A stretch of 64,000 bases of DNA from Rhodospirillaceae bacterium (GTDB taxonomy: Bacteria > Pseudomonadota > Alphaproteobacteria > Rhodospirillales > Rhodospirillaceae): assembly GCA_004297485.1 (NCBI GenBank), contig SCTM01000314.1, positions 1 through 64,000 of the forward strand, read 5' to 3'. Position numbers and translations under genes: made by a program. This document shows positions 30,438-39,960 of the stretch, one piece after another. The notes beneath the pieces are model-generated. The model was not told the origin of the DNA, searched no databases, and saw only the letters and a list, made by a program, of their open reading frames with translations. Position 1 is the stretch's first letter, and the number at the start of each line of letters is the position of its first letter.

Positions 30438-32675
30438 CTACCATTTGCGCGAAAGCTGTAGGGCGATTGTACGAGGCGCGCCTGCCAGCCCAGCCGGCGC
30501 CGCGCTGACCCCCGCGCGGCCAATAAGATAGTGCTTATCCGCAATGTTCTTGACCAGGAGTTGCACGCCCCAGCGTTCGTCGTTGCTGTTGTAGCCAACC
30601 GCCAGATCGACCAGTCCATATGACGGTTCGATCAGGATAGGCACATTGGTCGGATCGTAAGACACCTGTGCGCGCCAATAATAATCACCGCGCACGAACA
30701 CAACGCCCGGCCCGATTTCGTGATCGTATCGCGCACTGGCGGAGAGCGAGGAATGCGGCGCCTCGTTCATGCGATTGCCGCTGGCGTTGTAAGTCCGCGT
30801 CGCCGGAGAATAAAGCGGCGACGACGAGACAAACGCGACCAAGGCCGGCGCCACGGTGGACGCACGGAAGTCGTCATAGACCGCGTCGAGGAGCGTATAG
30901 TTCACCGTCAACAGGAGGTGCGGGGTGGGCTTGGCGCCGGTTTCCAACTCAAAACCCTTGACGGAAGCGCTGGCCGCGTTGCCGATGGCGATGACTCCCG
31001 GTGCCAGCAATCCCTGAACCTGGAGGTTGGAGTAGTTATAGCCGAACGCGGAAAGGTTCACGCGCAGACGGCGATCGAGCCAATCGCTTTTCACGCCGCC
31101 CTCGAAAGCCCAAAGGGACTCAGGCTTGTAGTTCAATGCAACGACATTGGTGGCGGCGTAATTGGTACCCCCACTTTTGTAACCACGTGTGGCCGAAACA
31201 TAGAGCAGTGCATGCGATGTGGCTTGCCAGTCGATACCGAACTTCGGTGTGACGGAATTATATGTCTTCGTCGTGTGGCCGGTGAAAGGAAAGCCCGCAA
31301 AGGAGCGACCGATGATCGCAGGATTAAGCGAAAACCGGCTGACAACCGTGTCCAGGCTTTTGCGGTCCTGGGTATAACGCACGCCAATGGTGAGGCCGAT
31401 CGGATCGATCGGGTGATAGGCCCCCTGCGCGAAGGTCGCGACCGATCGAGCGTGGGCCTCCGGAAGGGCCGTTGCCAGGAACGCTGCCGCCGTCGGTGTC
31501 GCCGGCGAAGGCGGGGCCTTGGCGAGCACCAGGCTGTCCTGCTTTTCAGTGAAGAAATAGGCCCCGACAACTCCGTCGAAACGGCGAAGGTTCGCGGTGA
31601 GGTCGAGTTCCTGACTGAATTGCCGCGCCGTATCGGCCTGTTCGCCGCGATTCGCGGCCACTTCGGTGCCGTCGGAATCGATCGTCAACCGGAAATGACT
31701 GCGGCGAAACGCAGTGATCGATTTCATTGAGATTTGATCGGTGAAGCGGAAATTGACTTCCTCGGCGATGCCCCAATTAAAGCGGTTGCTGGGCTGGGGA
31801 TCGTTCAGAGCCACCTTTGTATCGTCACCGATCAAACCGCTGGCGATGGGCGCGTACAAAACCGGTGCCAGCAAATGCGTATAGTTGTCGAAATGCTCAT
31901 TGGCCTGGGCCCAATCGAGGCGTGTGATCGCCTCGATTGAATCTGTCGGGGTAAATCGCAGCTGCAGGCGCAGGCCGCCGCGATTGGCGTCGTTGAGGTC
32001 TTGCTGGCCCGCGACAACATTGTGAACGTAACCATCGTGGCGGATGTAATTTCCAGCGACACTGGCTTGCAGCACACCGTCCTTGAGCGGGCCACTGACG
32101 GAGGCCTGTGCCTGAAATAAACCGAAGGTTCCGCCAGTGACGTTGGCGGCGGCGTGGAAGTTGTCGCCGGGTTTGCGGGAAATAATGTTCATCGTGCCGC
32201 CGACAGCATTTCGGCCATAGAGCGTGCCTTGCGGCCCGCGCAGCACTTCGATCCGCTCGACATCGAGGTAATCGGACAGTTGAGCGAAGGGCCGCGCGAT
32301 GTAGACGCCATCGACCTGCGAAGTCACGTCAGGATCGGAACCGTTGTTGACGTTGCTGTTGCCGATACCACGGATATAGATCAATGGGGTGACGCCGATT
32401 GCCGAAACGATGAGATTCGGCGCCAGCTGTGCAAGGCTTTTGACGTTCGCGACGCCCGATACCTCCAGTTGATCTCCCGACACCACCGTCATCGACAGCG
32501 GCGTTCTTTGCGCCTGTGTCTCGCCGGTCTTGGTTGCAGTAATGACAACGTCGCCAAGTTGCTCCAGCGTAAGGTCGCCGATGCTTGCAATGTTGACTTG
32601 AGCAAAAGCAACTTGTGCCGGGACAAGCGCAGAAAGCACCGATGTGGCCAACGCCGCATGACGAAAACGCATCAT
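30438..32675 (-). CDS. TonB-dependent outer membrane receptor
   Basis: About 745 residues with a signal peptide (ATSVLSALVPAQVAFAQ). The TonB-box-like DVVITATK comes first, then a plug domain containing IRGIGNSNVNNGSDPDVTSQ and VERIEVLRGPQGTLYGRNA, and a long barrel ending LQLSRKW with a C-terminal aromatic residue. The style resembles the large alphaproteobacterial/sphingomonad receptor group. The substrate cannot be told, and no transporter or siderophore gene lies beside it. Two adjacent ATGs (32675, 32672) follow a GGGGGAG ribosome binding site; either may be used. Confidence 0.92.
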   Translation of the reverse strand: MMRFRHAALATSVLSALVPAQVAFAQVNIASIGDLTLEQLGDVVITATKTGETQAQRTPLSMTVVSGDQLEVSGVANVKSLAQLAPNLIVSAIGVTPLIYIRGIGNSNVNNGSDPDVTSQVDGVYIARPFAQLSDYLDVERIEVLRGPQGTLYGRNAVGGTMNIISRKPGDNFHAAANVTGGTFGLFQAQASVSGPLKDGVLQASVAGNYIRHDGYVHNVVAGQQDLNDANRGGLRLQLRFTPTDSIEAITRLDWAQANEHFDNYTHLLAPVLYAPIASGLIGDDTKVALNDPQPSNRFNWGIAEEVNFRFTDQISMKSITAFRRSHFRLTIDSDGTEVAANRGEQADTARQFSQELDLTANLRRFDGVVGAYFFTEKQDSLVLAKAPPSPATPTAAAFLATALPEAHARSVATFAQGAYHPIDPIGLTIGVRYTQDRKSLDTVVSRFSLNPAIIGRSFAGFPFTGHTTKTYNSVTPKFGIDWQATSHALLYVSATRGYKSGGTNYAATNVVALNYKPESLWAFEGGVKSDWLDRRLRVNLSAFGYNYSNLQVQGLLAPGVIAIGNAASASVKGFELETGAKPTPHLLLTVNYTLLDAVYDDFRASTVAPALVAFVSSSPLYSPATRTYNASGNRMNEAPHSSLSASARYDHEIGPGVVFVRGDYYWRAQVSYDPTNVPILIEPSYGLVDLAVGYNSNDERWGVQLLVKNIADKHYLIGRAGVSAAPAGLAGAPRTIALQLSRKW

Positions 32676-32923
32676 GCTCCCCCATGCCGAGCGTAACGGG
32701 CATAGCCGGAACATGATCGATGCTCGGACTTACTTATGCCCGTGACGCAATTTAACGCAGTCGCGCCACATCCGACGGTAGCTACCTAATTTGTTGGTAA
32801 CTTCGGGTCGATACTAATGACAATGGAGGAGGTCTACAACAGGGAGACGCGCTCCACGGATCATTTGCCCTGACTCACCGCGCGCGGCATGCTACGCGGC
32901 GGAATCAGATGGCGAGGGAAACG

Positions 32924-33604
32924 ATGGGCAAGGGCCGGCGCGATTTTGGTGTTCTTCTCGTCACGGCAATGATTGCAATGCTGACGGCATCCGCCGCCAG
33001 TGCACAGACAGACGATGGATCGACATCGAACGCGCTCACCGGCCAGCATCTGGGCAAAAGTCTTCCGGCCCGGGAGATTCACGCCGACGAACACCTAGCG
33101 ATGCCCTTGTTCCCCGTCGACTGGGTGCAGACCGTCAAACAGACCGGCTCGATCGAGGTGTTCGAGTACATTCCCAAGAACCAGACGGAAACCACCTGGC
33201 TCGACAAGATTACCCTGGAGGTTCATCACGACACCTATACCCTGCCGCTGGATGCCTATCAGCGCCGCGCCCTTGGACAAGTGCGGGAAAACTGCGACGG
33301 CGTTTTCGAGGGCAATCTGCAGACCGGCGTGAACAACGGATTTCCCGCGGCCTATTGGACACTGGGCTGCAAGCGCGACAAGCGCGGCAACTTCGGCGAG
33401 ACGCGCTATACCAAGGCGATTCAAGGCAGCGAGACGTTGTATCTTCTCAGCCGCTCGTGGCGCACGCAGGTCTACGGCGATGAAGGACCGCCGCTTTCGC
33501 CCCAAGCCATCGACGGGGCGAAAAATTTCCTCGGCGCGGCGGTAGTCTGCGCCAGCACCGGACAACACCCCTGTCCGGCGGGAGACAACGGGCCGCAGCC
33601 CTAA
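32924..33604 (+). CDS. Exported protein of unknown function
   Basis: 226 residues, family not recognised. A classical signal peptide (FGVLLVTAMIAMLTASAASA) should direct it to the periplasm. The mature part has four cysteines (NCDG, LGCK, VVCAST and HPC), probably two disulfides. It mixes polar residues without repeats or membrane segments, and phrases such as FPAAYWTLGCKRDKRGNFGE suggest an enzyme or binding domain. ATG 32924 is preferred over 32909 because AGGG lies five to six bases upstream. Divergent from the TonB receptor and eight bases before the kinase gene. Confidence 0.75.
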   Translation: MGKGRRDFGVLLVTAMIAMLTASAASAQTDDGSTSNALTGQHLGKSLPAREIHADEHLAMPLFPVDWVQTVKQTGSIEVFEYIPKNQTETTWLDKITLEVHHDTYTLPLDAYQRRALGQVRENCDGVFEGNLQTGVNNGFPAAYWTLGCKRDKRGNFGETRYTKAIQGSETLYLLSRSWRTQVYGDEGPPLSPQAIDGAKNFLGAAVVCASTGQHPCPAGDNGPQP

Positions 33605-33611
33605 AGTTCAC

Positions 33612-34436
33612 GTGGCCGCGGTGCCTGAAACGGCGGACATTGTAGAGCGGGCCCTGCGCGCGAAGATCGCGGCAGCGGCAAAGTCACCCTTCGTTATGGG
33701 AATTTGCGGCGCCCAGGGCAGCGGCAAGTCCACCCTTGCCGACACATTGCAAAAGCGTCTCGTCGCCTCGGGCTATAAGGTCGCGCTTCTGTCGCTGGAT
33801 GATTTGTATTTCTCCAAGGATGAGCGGCAACGGCTGGCCGCAACCGTTCATCCGCTGTTCCGCACCAGGGGCGTCCCGGGCACCCACGACGTGGCGCTTG
33901 GCGAAGCCGTCCTGGACGATCTTGCGCGCGAGGGCGTCACACGCCTTCCCCGCTTCGACAAGAGGCGAGACATGCGCCTACCGCATGACGCATGGGACGC
34001 AGTGGATGGCCCGGCCGATATCATCCTGTTCGAAGGCTGGTGCGTGGGCGCGCGGCCGCAGGCCGACGATGAGCTGGCCGCGCCGGTCAACAGTCTTGAG
34101 CGTGATGAGGATCCGGATGGCGCTTGGCGGCGCGCGGTCAACGGGGCGCTGCGTGGGGACTATCGCCGCCTGTTCGACCGTCTCCACATGCTGGTGCTGC
34201 TTGCCGCGCCGAGTTTCGATGTGGTCGCCGGGTGGCGGATAGAACAGGAAGCAACGTTGCGCCACAATCTCGAAGCCCGCGGCGAAAGCACAGATGGCTT
34301 GATGAGCGACGTGGACATCGCCCGCTTTGTTCTGTTCTACGAACGCCTGACCCGGCACATCCTCGAAGAGATGCCCGGCCGCGCCGATCTGGTTATTCGC
34401 CTGGACGCGGCGCGGCGGCCGGTCGCGACCAACTGA
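33612..34436 (+). CDS. P-loop kinase, D-glycerate 3-kinase-like
   Basis: 274 residues. Walker A is GAQGSGKST near residue 38, followed by LLSLDDLYFSKDERQRLA and a TRGVPGTHD segment. FDKRRDMRLP, ILFEGWCVGARP and a C-terminal HILEEMP are characteristic of the plant/fungal-type D-glycerate 3-kinases and their bacterial relatives (phosphoribulokinase/uridine kinase fold). It would phosphorylate glycerate to 3-phosphoglycerate; the exact substrate is inference. GTG 33612 has no strong ribosome binding site. Its stop codon directly abuts that of the convergent hinT-like gene. Confidence 0.82.
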   Translation: MAAVPETADIVERALRAKIAAAAKSPFVMGICGAQGSGKSTLADTLQKRLVASGYKVALLSLDDLYFSKDERQRLAATVHPLFRTRGVPGTHDVALGEAVLDDLAREGVTRLPRFDKRRDMRLPHDAWDAVDGPADIILFEGWCVGARPQADDELAAPVNSLERDEDPDGAWRRAVNGALRGDYRRLFDRLHMLVLLAAPSFDVVAGWRIEQEATLRHNLEARGESTDGLMSDVDIARFVLFYERLTRHILEEMPGRADLVIRLDAARRPVATN

Positions 34437-34820
34437 TTAGGGGCGCGGAACGCTCAGCATGGCGCCGAGGGGTTTGCCGCCGAAGACGTGAATGTGAAGG
34501 TGCGGCACTTCCTGCATGCTGTCGCCGAGACTATTGGCGAGAATGCGAAACCCCGTCGTGACGACACCCTTAAGTTCGGCGACTTTGGTGACAGCGCGCA
34601 TCAGCGCCGCGATCTCGGCGTCGCTGGCCTTGGCGGTGAAGTCGGCCATGGTCACATACTTGCCCTTGGGAATCACCAGGGTGTGAACCGGCGCCTGGGG
34701 ATGGATATCCTCGAACGCCAAGGTGTGGTCATCCTCGTAGACCTTACGGCACGGAATTTCGCCACGCAGGATTTTGGCGAAGATATTGTTGTCGTCATAG
34801 ATCATGCTGGTGACAGCCAT
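34437..34820 (-). CDS. hinT: HIT family purine-nucleoside phosphoramidase
   Basis: 127 residues of the HinT group. IFAKILRGEIPCRKVYEDDH lies at the N-terminus and the catalytic histidine triad VPHLHIHVFGG near the C-terminus. Cytoplasmic hydrolase of AMP-phosphoramidates. ATG 34820 is chosen because GGAG lies nine bases upstream and the N-terminus then matches the family; the frame stays open to 34961 by overlapping hisE. It ends the his cluster (hisB-H-A-F-E-hinT), a common alphaproteobacterial arrangement. Confidence 0.93.
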   Translation of the reverse strand: MAVTSMIYDDNNIFAKILRGEIPCRKVYEDDHTLAFEDIHPQAPVHTLVIPKGKYVTMADFTAKASDAEIAALMRAVTKVAELKGVVTTGFRILANSLGDSMQEVPHLHIHVFGGKPLGAMLSVPRP

Positions 34821-34860
34821 GGGCATCATCTCCGCTTCGGAAATTGGAAAAAGCGCGCGC

Positions 34861-35220
34861 TTACTCTGATGAATTGTTCTTCTTGCGGGCTTCCTTGACC
34901 GCGAGGCCGGACGTTCCGAAGCGGCGCTCCAGCTCAGCCCATACCGCCTCGGGAGCGACACCCTTGGCCGACCACAGCACCATCAGATGGTATAAAAGAT
35001 CCGCGCTTTCCCGCACCAGCCGCTCGTCGCTTTCCGCCACGGCGGCGACGACGGTCTCCACCGCTTCCTCGCCCAGCTTTTGGGCGATCTTCTTGATGCC
35101 CTTGGCATAGAGCCGCGCGGTGTAAGAGCTCTCCGGGTCGGCGGTCTTGCGCTCGGCGATGACGGCAAACATCTGTTCCAGAATCGCCGCGCTTGGCAGG
35201 GTGTTGTCCGTGCCGGTCAT
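34861..35220 (-). CDS. hisE: Phosphoribosyl-ATP pyrophosphatase
   Basis: Second step of histidine synthesis: converts phosphoribosyl-ATP to phosphoribosyl-AMP. 119 residues with the MazG-like metal-binding helix pattern KIAQKLGEEAVETVVAA and ESADLLYHLMVLW. It stands as a separate HisE, not fused to HisI. No hisI, hisG or hisD is present in the window. Encoded 18 bases after hisF. Confidence 0.96.
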   Translation of the reverse strand: MTGTDNTLPSAAILEQMFAVIAERKTADPESSYTARLYAKGIKKIAQKLGEEAVETVVAAVAESDERLVRESADLLYHLMVLWSAKGVAPEAVWAELERRFGTSGLAVKEARKKNNSSE

Positions 35221-35238
35221 AATTACTCTCCGCTGGTC

Positions 35239-36012
35239 TCAGGCAGTCGGCACAGCCGGCCGCACAGGTATGCCGGCAACCGCTAGAAAAGCCTTCGCCT
35301 GGGCAATGGTAAACTGTCCGAAGTGGAAGATCGATGCCGCCAACACGGCACTGGCATGGCCATCGCGAACGCCCGCCACCAGGTGGTCCAGGCTTCCCAC
35401 GCCGCCGGAGGCAATGATCGGCACGTGCACGGCATCGGCCACGGTGCGGGTCAAGGGAATGTCGTAGCCGACGCGGGTGCCGTCCCGATCCATGGAGGTG
35501 AGCAGGATTTCGCCGGCACCGTAGTCCTCCATCCGCTTGGCCCAGGCCACCGCGTCGATGCCGGTGGCTGTGCGTCCGCCGTGGGTGAAAATCTCGAACC
35601 GGCCGGGCGTGGTCTGTTTGGCGTCGATGGCCACAACGATACATTGGCTGCCAAATTTTTCCGCCGCTTCGCGGACGAACTCGGGCGTTTTCACCGCCGC
35701 CGTGTTGATGGACACCTTGTCGGCGCCGGCCAGCAATAGGCGGCGAATATCATCGACCGTCCGTACGCCGCCACCGACGGTGAGCGGCATGAAACACTGC
35801 TCGGCGGTGCGTTGCACGACGTCATAGAGGGTGTCGCGGTTTTCATGGCTGGCGGTGATATCGAGGAAGCACAGCTCGTCGGCGCCCGCCCGGTCGTAGA
35901 CGCGGGCCTGCTCGACCGGGTCGCCGGCATCCATAAGGTCGACGAAATTGACGCCCTTGACCACACGGCCGTCTTTCACATCGAGACATGGAATGATGCG
36001 GATCTTGAGCAC
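35239..36012 (-). CDS. hisF: Imidazole glycerol phosphate synthase, cyclase subunit
   Basis: TIM barrel that uses ammonia from HisH to form IGP and AICAR. 257 residues, full length. The N-terminal [20 protein letters not shown] contains the catalytic Asp (C-L-D), and the second phosphate half has [16 protein letters not shown] with the other catalytic Asp. [10 protein letters not shown] and [11 protein letters not shown] are the phosphate-binding loops. It lies between hisA and hisE on the same strand. Confidence 0.97.
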   Translation of the reverse strand: MLKIRIIPCLDVKDGRVVKGVNFVDLMDAGDPVEQARVYDRAGADELCFLDITASHENRDTLYDVVQRTAEQCFMPLTVGGGVRTVDDIRRLLLAGADKVSINTAAVKTPEFVREAAEKFGSQCIVVAIDAKQTTPGRFEIFTHGGRTATGIDAVAWAKRMEDYGAGEILLTSMDRDGTRVGYDIPLTRTVADAVHVPIIASGGVGSLDHLVAGVRDGHASAVLAASIFHFGQFTIAQAKAFLAVAGIPVRPAVPTA

Positions 36013-36097
36013 GGCCTTAACCTATGGACGGCGGATGTGGGCGTCTGATGGCATAGATAATTGCGGGCTTCAACGCCAGGGGCTCGGTTGCGGAGGG

Positions 36098-36823
36098 TTA
36101 ACCCTTGAGAAGGGCGATACCCGCGGCGAGATCGATGCGTCCGTCATAGATCGCCCGCCCGGAGATCACACCGGCCAGACCCGAACCCGCGGCCGCTTTG
36201 ACGGCACGCAGGTCGTCCAGGGACGATACACCGCCGGACACAATCACCGGAATGGGAACGCTCTCGGCCAGGGCCGCGGAGGCGGCGATGTTAGGCCCGC
36301 CAAGAACCCCGTCGCGATCGATGTCGGTATGAATCAGGGCCGCCACACCGGCATCGGCGAAACGCCGTGCCAAGGTGACAACGTCCAGATCCGCGGTGTC
36401 GGCCCAGCCTTCCGTCGCCACGCGGCCGTTGCGCGCATCGATGCCCACGGCGACTTGACCGGGAAAGGCCCGCGCGGCTTCACGCACCAGGGCGGGGTTT
36501 TTGACGGCAGCCGTACCGAGGATGATTCGCTTCACCCCCGCCGCCAGCCAACTCTCCACCGTTGCCATGTCGCGAATGCCGCCGCCCAACTGAATGGGGA
36601 CCGAGACGGCCGCGAGAATCGCTTCCACCGCCGGACCATTCACCGGCTTGCCGGCAAAGGCACCGTTCAGGTCGACGACGTGAATCCATTCCGCCCCGGC
36701 GGCGACAAATCGCCGCGCCTGATCGGCCGGTGAGTCATTGAAAATGGTCACCTGTCCCATGTCGCCCTTGATTAGGCGCACACAACGGCCGTCCTTCAGG
36801 TCGATCGCCGGAAACAGGATCAT
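36098..36823 (-). CDS. hisA: ProFAR isomerase
   Basis: Isomerises ProFAR to PRFAR in histidine synthesis. 242 residues from ATG 36823, beginning [20 protein letters not shown] with the catalytic Asp. [15 protein letters not shown] and the second active-site Asp in [15 protein letters not shown] follow, and [13 protein letters not shown] closes the barrel. An in-frame GTG at 36835 is an alternative start. The 85-base gap to hisF shows no clear terminator. Confidence 0.96.
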   Translation of the reverse strand: MILFPAIDLKDGRCVRLIKGDMGQVTIFNDSPADQARRFVAAGAEWIHVVDLNGAFAGKPVNGPAVEAILAAVSVPIQLGGGIRDMATVESWLAAGVKRIILGTAAVKNPALVREAARAFPGQVAVGIDARNGRVATEGWADTADLDVVTLARRFADAGVAALIHTDIDRDGVLGGPNIAASAALAESVPIPVIVSGGVSSLDDLRAVKAAAGSGLAGVISGRAIYDGRIDLAAGIALLKG

Positions 36824-36856
36824 GGTTGTGGCCACGTCGAGAAAAGCATTCCAGCC

Positions 36857-37540
36857 TCAGGGCTTCCAGCCAAGAAATCCGGCGATGAAGGCAAGCCCGA
36901 GGGCCTGGCTTTTCTCCGGATGAAATTGCGTGCCGATGAGGTTGTCCCTGCCCACTACAGCTGTAATGCACTGACCATAGGACACCGTTGCCAACACGTG
37001 GGCGGGATTGTCGCATTGCAGATAGTAGCTGTGCACAAAATAAGCATGCCGCTCCTGGACATCACTCCGCGCAACCGCCGCCAGAACCGGATGGTTGGGC
37101 GCGGCGACATCGAGATCGTTCCAGCCCATGTGCGGCACGCGAAAACCGGTATCGCCCGGACTGTCCGTATCGCCGCCGGCACCAGGCGTGAGCGCAATCA
37201 CGGCGCCGGGAATCCAGTTAAGGCCCGCCGTCTTGCCGTGTTCGAAGCCGCTGGTCGCCATGAGCTGCATGCCGACGCAAATGCCGAGAAAAGGCCGGCC
37301 ACGCGCAAGCACGGCATCAGTCAGCGCATCGACCATGCCGGAAACCGCATCGAGGCCCCGCCGGCAATCAGCAAAAGCGCCGACACCCGGAAGAACGATA
37401 CGCTCGGCCCGCGCGACCACGTCGGGATCGGACGTCACCACGACAGGTCCCGGATACCCCATTTCCCGCGCCGACCGTTCCAACGCTTTCGCCGCCGAGC
37501 GCAGGTTTCCAGAGCCGTAATCAATAATAGCGACACTCAT
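36857..37540 (-). CDS. hisH: Imidazole glycerol phosphate synthase, glutaminase subunit
   Basis: Class I amidotransferase partner of HisF. 227 residues from ATG 37540. It starts [20 protein letters not shown], the nucleophile is in [11 protein letters not shown] (oxyanion and Cys), and the His/Glu pair lies in [11 protein letters not shown]. It is slightly longer than average because of a Gly/Asp-rich insert ([16 protein letters not shown]) before HMGWN. The upstream in-frame start at 37579 is less family-like. Confidence 0.96.
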   Translation of the reverse strand: MSVAIIDYGSGNLRSAAKALERSAREMGYPGPVVVTSDPDVVARAERIVLPGVGAFADCRRGLDAVSGMVDALTDAVLARGRPFLGICVGMQLMATSGFEHGKTAGLNWIPGAVIALTPGAGGDTDSPGDTGFRVPHMGWNDLDVAAPNHPVLAAVARSDVQERHAYFVHSYYLQCDNPAHVLATVSYGQCITAVVGRDNLIGTQFHPEKSQALGLAFIAGFLGWKP

Positions 37541-37588
37541 CCGTAAACTTTCAGGACGCGCGACTTCGTTGTCAGACAATCACGCGAA

Positions 37589-38188
37589 TCACAGGCTGCC
37601 GCCAAGCACGCCCTTGGTGGATGGCACCGCATCGGCCTTGCGTGGATCGATGGTAATGCCCTGACGCAGCGCGCGCGCGAGGCCTTTAAAGCAGGACTCG
37701 ACGATGTGATGGTTGTTTTCGCCGTAATGATTCCAGGCATGCAAGGTCGCACCCGCGGCCTGCGCGAAGGCCTGGAACCATTCCTTGAACAGCTCGGTGT
37801 CCATATCTCCGAGCTTGGGTTTGGTGAAGGCCACCTTCCAAATCAAATACGGACGGTTCGACAGATCGATGGCCACGGTGGTCAGGGTTTCGTCCATGGG
37901 AATATCCGCAGCACCATAGCGGACGATCCCCTTGCGCTCCCCGAGCGCCTTCGACACGGCCTCGCCGAGACAAATAGCCACGTCCTCGGTGGTATGATGA
38001 AAGTCGATGTGAAGATCGCCTTTTGCCTCGACGTCGATGTCGATCAGGCTGTGACGCGAAAGCTGTTCCAGCATGTGATCGAGAAACCCGATCCCCGTGT
38101 GGACGCGATAGGTCCCGTCGCCGTCGAGATTGACGGTGACGCGAATCTGCGTCTCCTTGGTTGCGCGCTCAACCGTGGCCTGGCGCAT
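37589..38188 (-). CDS. hisB: Imidazoleglycerol-phosphate dehydratase
   Basis: Manganese enzyme of histidine synthesis. 199 residues, the monofunctional (dehydratase only) length. The two duplicated metal-binding signatures are [14 protein letters not shown] with [14 protein letters not shown], and [23 protein letters not shown] 38188 has AGGGAG about seven bases upstream; the open frame to 38296 is leader. First gene of the leftward hisB-H-A-F-E-hinT run, so the promoter should lie in the 38.2-38.4 kb gap. hslVU, often upstream in this class, is absent here. Confidence 0.96.
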   Translation of the reverse strand: MRQATVERATKETQIRVTVNLDGDGTYRVHTGIGFLDHMLEQLSRHSLIDIDVEAKGDLHIDFHHTTEDVAICLGEAVSKALGERKGIVRYGAADIPMDETLTTVAIDLSNRPYLIWKVAFTKPKLGDMDTELFKEWFQAFAQAAGATLHAWNHYGENNHHIVESCFKGLARALRQGITIDPRKADAVPSTKGVLGGSL

Positions 38189-38530
38189 GAAAATCTCCCT
38201 GTCGCTGCGCCCAAAGGCGCAACTCTTTGCTTGGACGACCGTTTCCCGCCAAGGGATAACCAGATCCCGTTTAAGAAGGTTTACTGCGGCGGACAACCGC
38301 TACCTTCTATCAGCGCGAAATTCACTCGGCCACCCATGATTGTGTAAGTCCAATGTACTACACGCTTTTCTGTGTAGCCGAGAGGTCCGTTAAGTCTTAG
38401 TAACGTCTGGTTGCGGTTTTGCGACGCGACACCATCTAATTCATCATCTACAATTCGATTGCCGCAACGTCGGCGCATCGCGAGAGAAAAACAACGTATA
38501 TGGGTAGTTTCAGCAGTGGCAGTCATAGCA
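38189..38530. other. Divergent intergenic region between hisB and the XRE-family gene
   Basis: 342 bases, AT-richer than the flanks and without a clear gene. A hairpin CTACAC/GTGTAG (around 38358-38380) is visible. On the plus strand TTGCGG (38411-38416) and TCTAAT (38435-38440), 18 bp apart, are a plausible promoter for the XRE gene. No hisB promoter could be fixed and no leader-peptide run of His codons was seen. Confidence 0.4.
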
Positions 38531-38989
38531 ATGAAATCACGCGCGAAAGGCAAGCAGCCCGGGACGCGTGGCGGCGGTCCGGATCCGATTGACATACATG
38601 TCGGCAAACGGGTCAAGCTGCGACGTACGCTCCTTCATATCAGCCAGGAACAGCTGGCCAGCGATATCGGAGTAACGTTCCAGCAGGTCCAGAAATACGA
38701 GAGCGGGCACAATCGAGTCAGTGCGAGTCGTCTGTTCGACATCTCCCGCGTTCTCAATTGTCCGATCGCGTATTTCTTCGAAGACATCGGTCCGGAAACA
38801 ACCGGCGAACGGCCAACACCCGGTGCCCGTGGCAACGAAGGGCTGGCCGAGGACAGTCAGGCGTTCGGCAGCGATCCTATGCAGCGGACCGAAACCCTTG
38901 AGTTGGTCCGTGCCTATTGGCGCCTTCATAACCCCGAACTCCGGACAAACGTCCTGGCTTTGCTCAACAACATCTCCAAGCGCGAATAG
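38531..38989 (+). CDS. XRE-family helix-turn-helix regulator
   Basis: 152 residues from ATG 38531. The HTH_3 domain (residues about 20-85) reads DIHVGKRVKLRRTLLHISQE, then IGVTFQQVQKYESGHNRVSA and SRLFDISRVLNCPIAYFFED. This form is abundant in alphaproteobacteria. The C-terminal part ends LELVRAYWRLHNPELRTNVL, typical of the same group. The start is uncertain: GTG 38516 is also in frame and neither has a strong ribosome binding site. Target genes unknown; hisB is divergent. Confidence 0.85.
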   Translation: MKSRAKGKQPGTRGGGPDPIDIHVGKRVKLRRTLLHISQEQLASDIGVTFQQVQKYESGHNRVSASRLFDISRVLNCPIAYFFEDIGPETTGERPTPGARGNEGLAEDSQAFGSDPMQRTETLELVRAYWRLHNPELRTNVLALLNNISKRE

Positions 38990-39068
38990 CCGCGCGCTTG
39001 GAGCTGGATGCGAACGGGTTTCGCGGCGGTTGAGCTGTAGCGTCTGCCGGCCACACGGCCCGCGCAGG

Positions 39069-39761
39069 TTAGGGATTGAGCCGGTAGCCCCCGGCCTCGG
39101 TCACCAATAGCTGTGCCTGTTGCGGATCGGCCTCGATCTTCTGCCGCAAGCGATAGACATGGGTTTCAAGGGTGTGCGTCGTCACCGCCGCATTGTATCC
39201 CCAGACCTCGCCCAAGAGGGTCTCGCGGCTGACCGTCTTGTTCCCGATCCGGTAAAGATACCTGAGAATCGCCGTTTCCTTTTCCGTGAGCCGGATTTTC
39301 CGGTCGCTGCCGCTCATGCTCAGCATCTTCGCCGCCGGCTGGAATTTATAAGGTCCGATGACCAGCACGGCGGCATCGGACTGGTCCTGGTGACGCAAAT
39401 GGTCATGAACGCGGGCGAGAAGGGCCGCCATCCGGAATGGTTTGGCGACATAGTCGGTGGCGCCTGCATCAAGACCGGCGATAGGGTCTCCGTCGGCAGC
39501 CGCGGTCGTCATCATGATGATCGGCGCCCGGACCCCACACTGGCGCAGAGCGCTGCAGACCTTCCAGCCGTTCTGATCAGGCAATCCGACGTCGATCAGA
39601 AATAAATCGTAGGTGCGGGATTGCGCCTGCTCCAAGGCCGCGGCGCCCGTGCCCGCCTCGTCGACGACAGCGAACGGCTCGGCGACGATCAATTGATCCC
39701 TGAGGGCGCGGCGCAGGATGTCGTCGCCGTCGATGATCAAAAGGGCCCGTCCTGCCGACAT
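39069..39761 (-). CDS. OmpR/PhoB-type response regulator
   Basis: 231 residues. Receiver domain (1-120): acidic pair in LIIDGDDILR, phosphoacceptor Asp in YDLFLIDVGLPDQNGWKV, Thr in IIMMTTAAADGDPI and Lys in DYVAKPFRM. A PhoB-type winged helix follows (LTEKETAILRYLYRIGNKTV, then HTLETHVYRLRQKIE). GGGAG sits five bases before ATG 39761. No sensor kinase is adjacent, so it is an orphan in this window. Divergent from ribA, which starts 199 bases away. Confidence 0.92.
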   Translation of the reverse strand: MSAGRALLIIDGDDILRRALRDQLIVAEPFAVVDEAGTGAAALEQAQSRTYDLFLIDVGLPDQNGWKVCSALRQCGVRAPIIMMTTAAADGDPIAGLDAGATDYVAKPFRMAALLARVHDHLRHQDQSDAAVLVIGPYKFQPAAKMLSMSGSDRKIRLTEKETAILRYLYRIGNKTVSRETLLGEVWGYNAAVTTHTLETHVYRLRQKIEADPQQAQLLVTEAGGYRLNP

Positions 39762-39960
39762 TTCCACTCCCGTATCCCGGCGGCTTGTATTTCGACCGAA
39801 TTGTCCCCCCATTGTTCGTCTTTTCTGAGGAGATTCGGTACACTTTTCCCTGAAACGCGCCTTGGTGGCCCGCTGAAAGTTGTTTTGGCGGTGAAAAGCG
39901 GCAATTTCCGCCAAACAAACCCCGGTAGCGAGCCGCAGAGCCCGGCGTTATATAGTACCC

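Noticed and set aside
32822-32872. Small 16-codon ORF before the exported protein
   Set aside because: No recognisable product or conserved feature; it cannot be told from chance.
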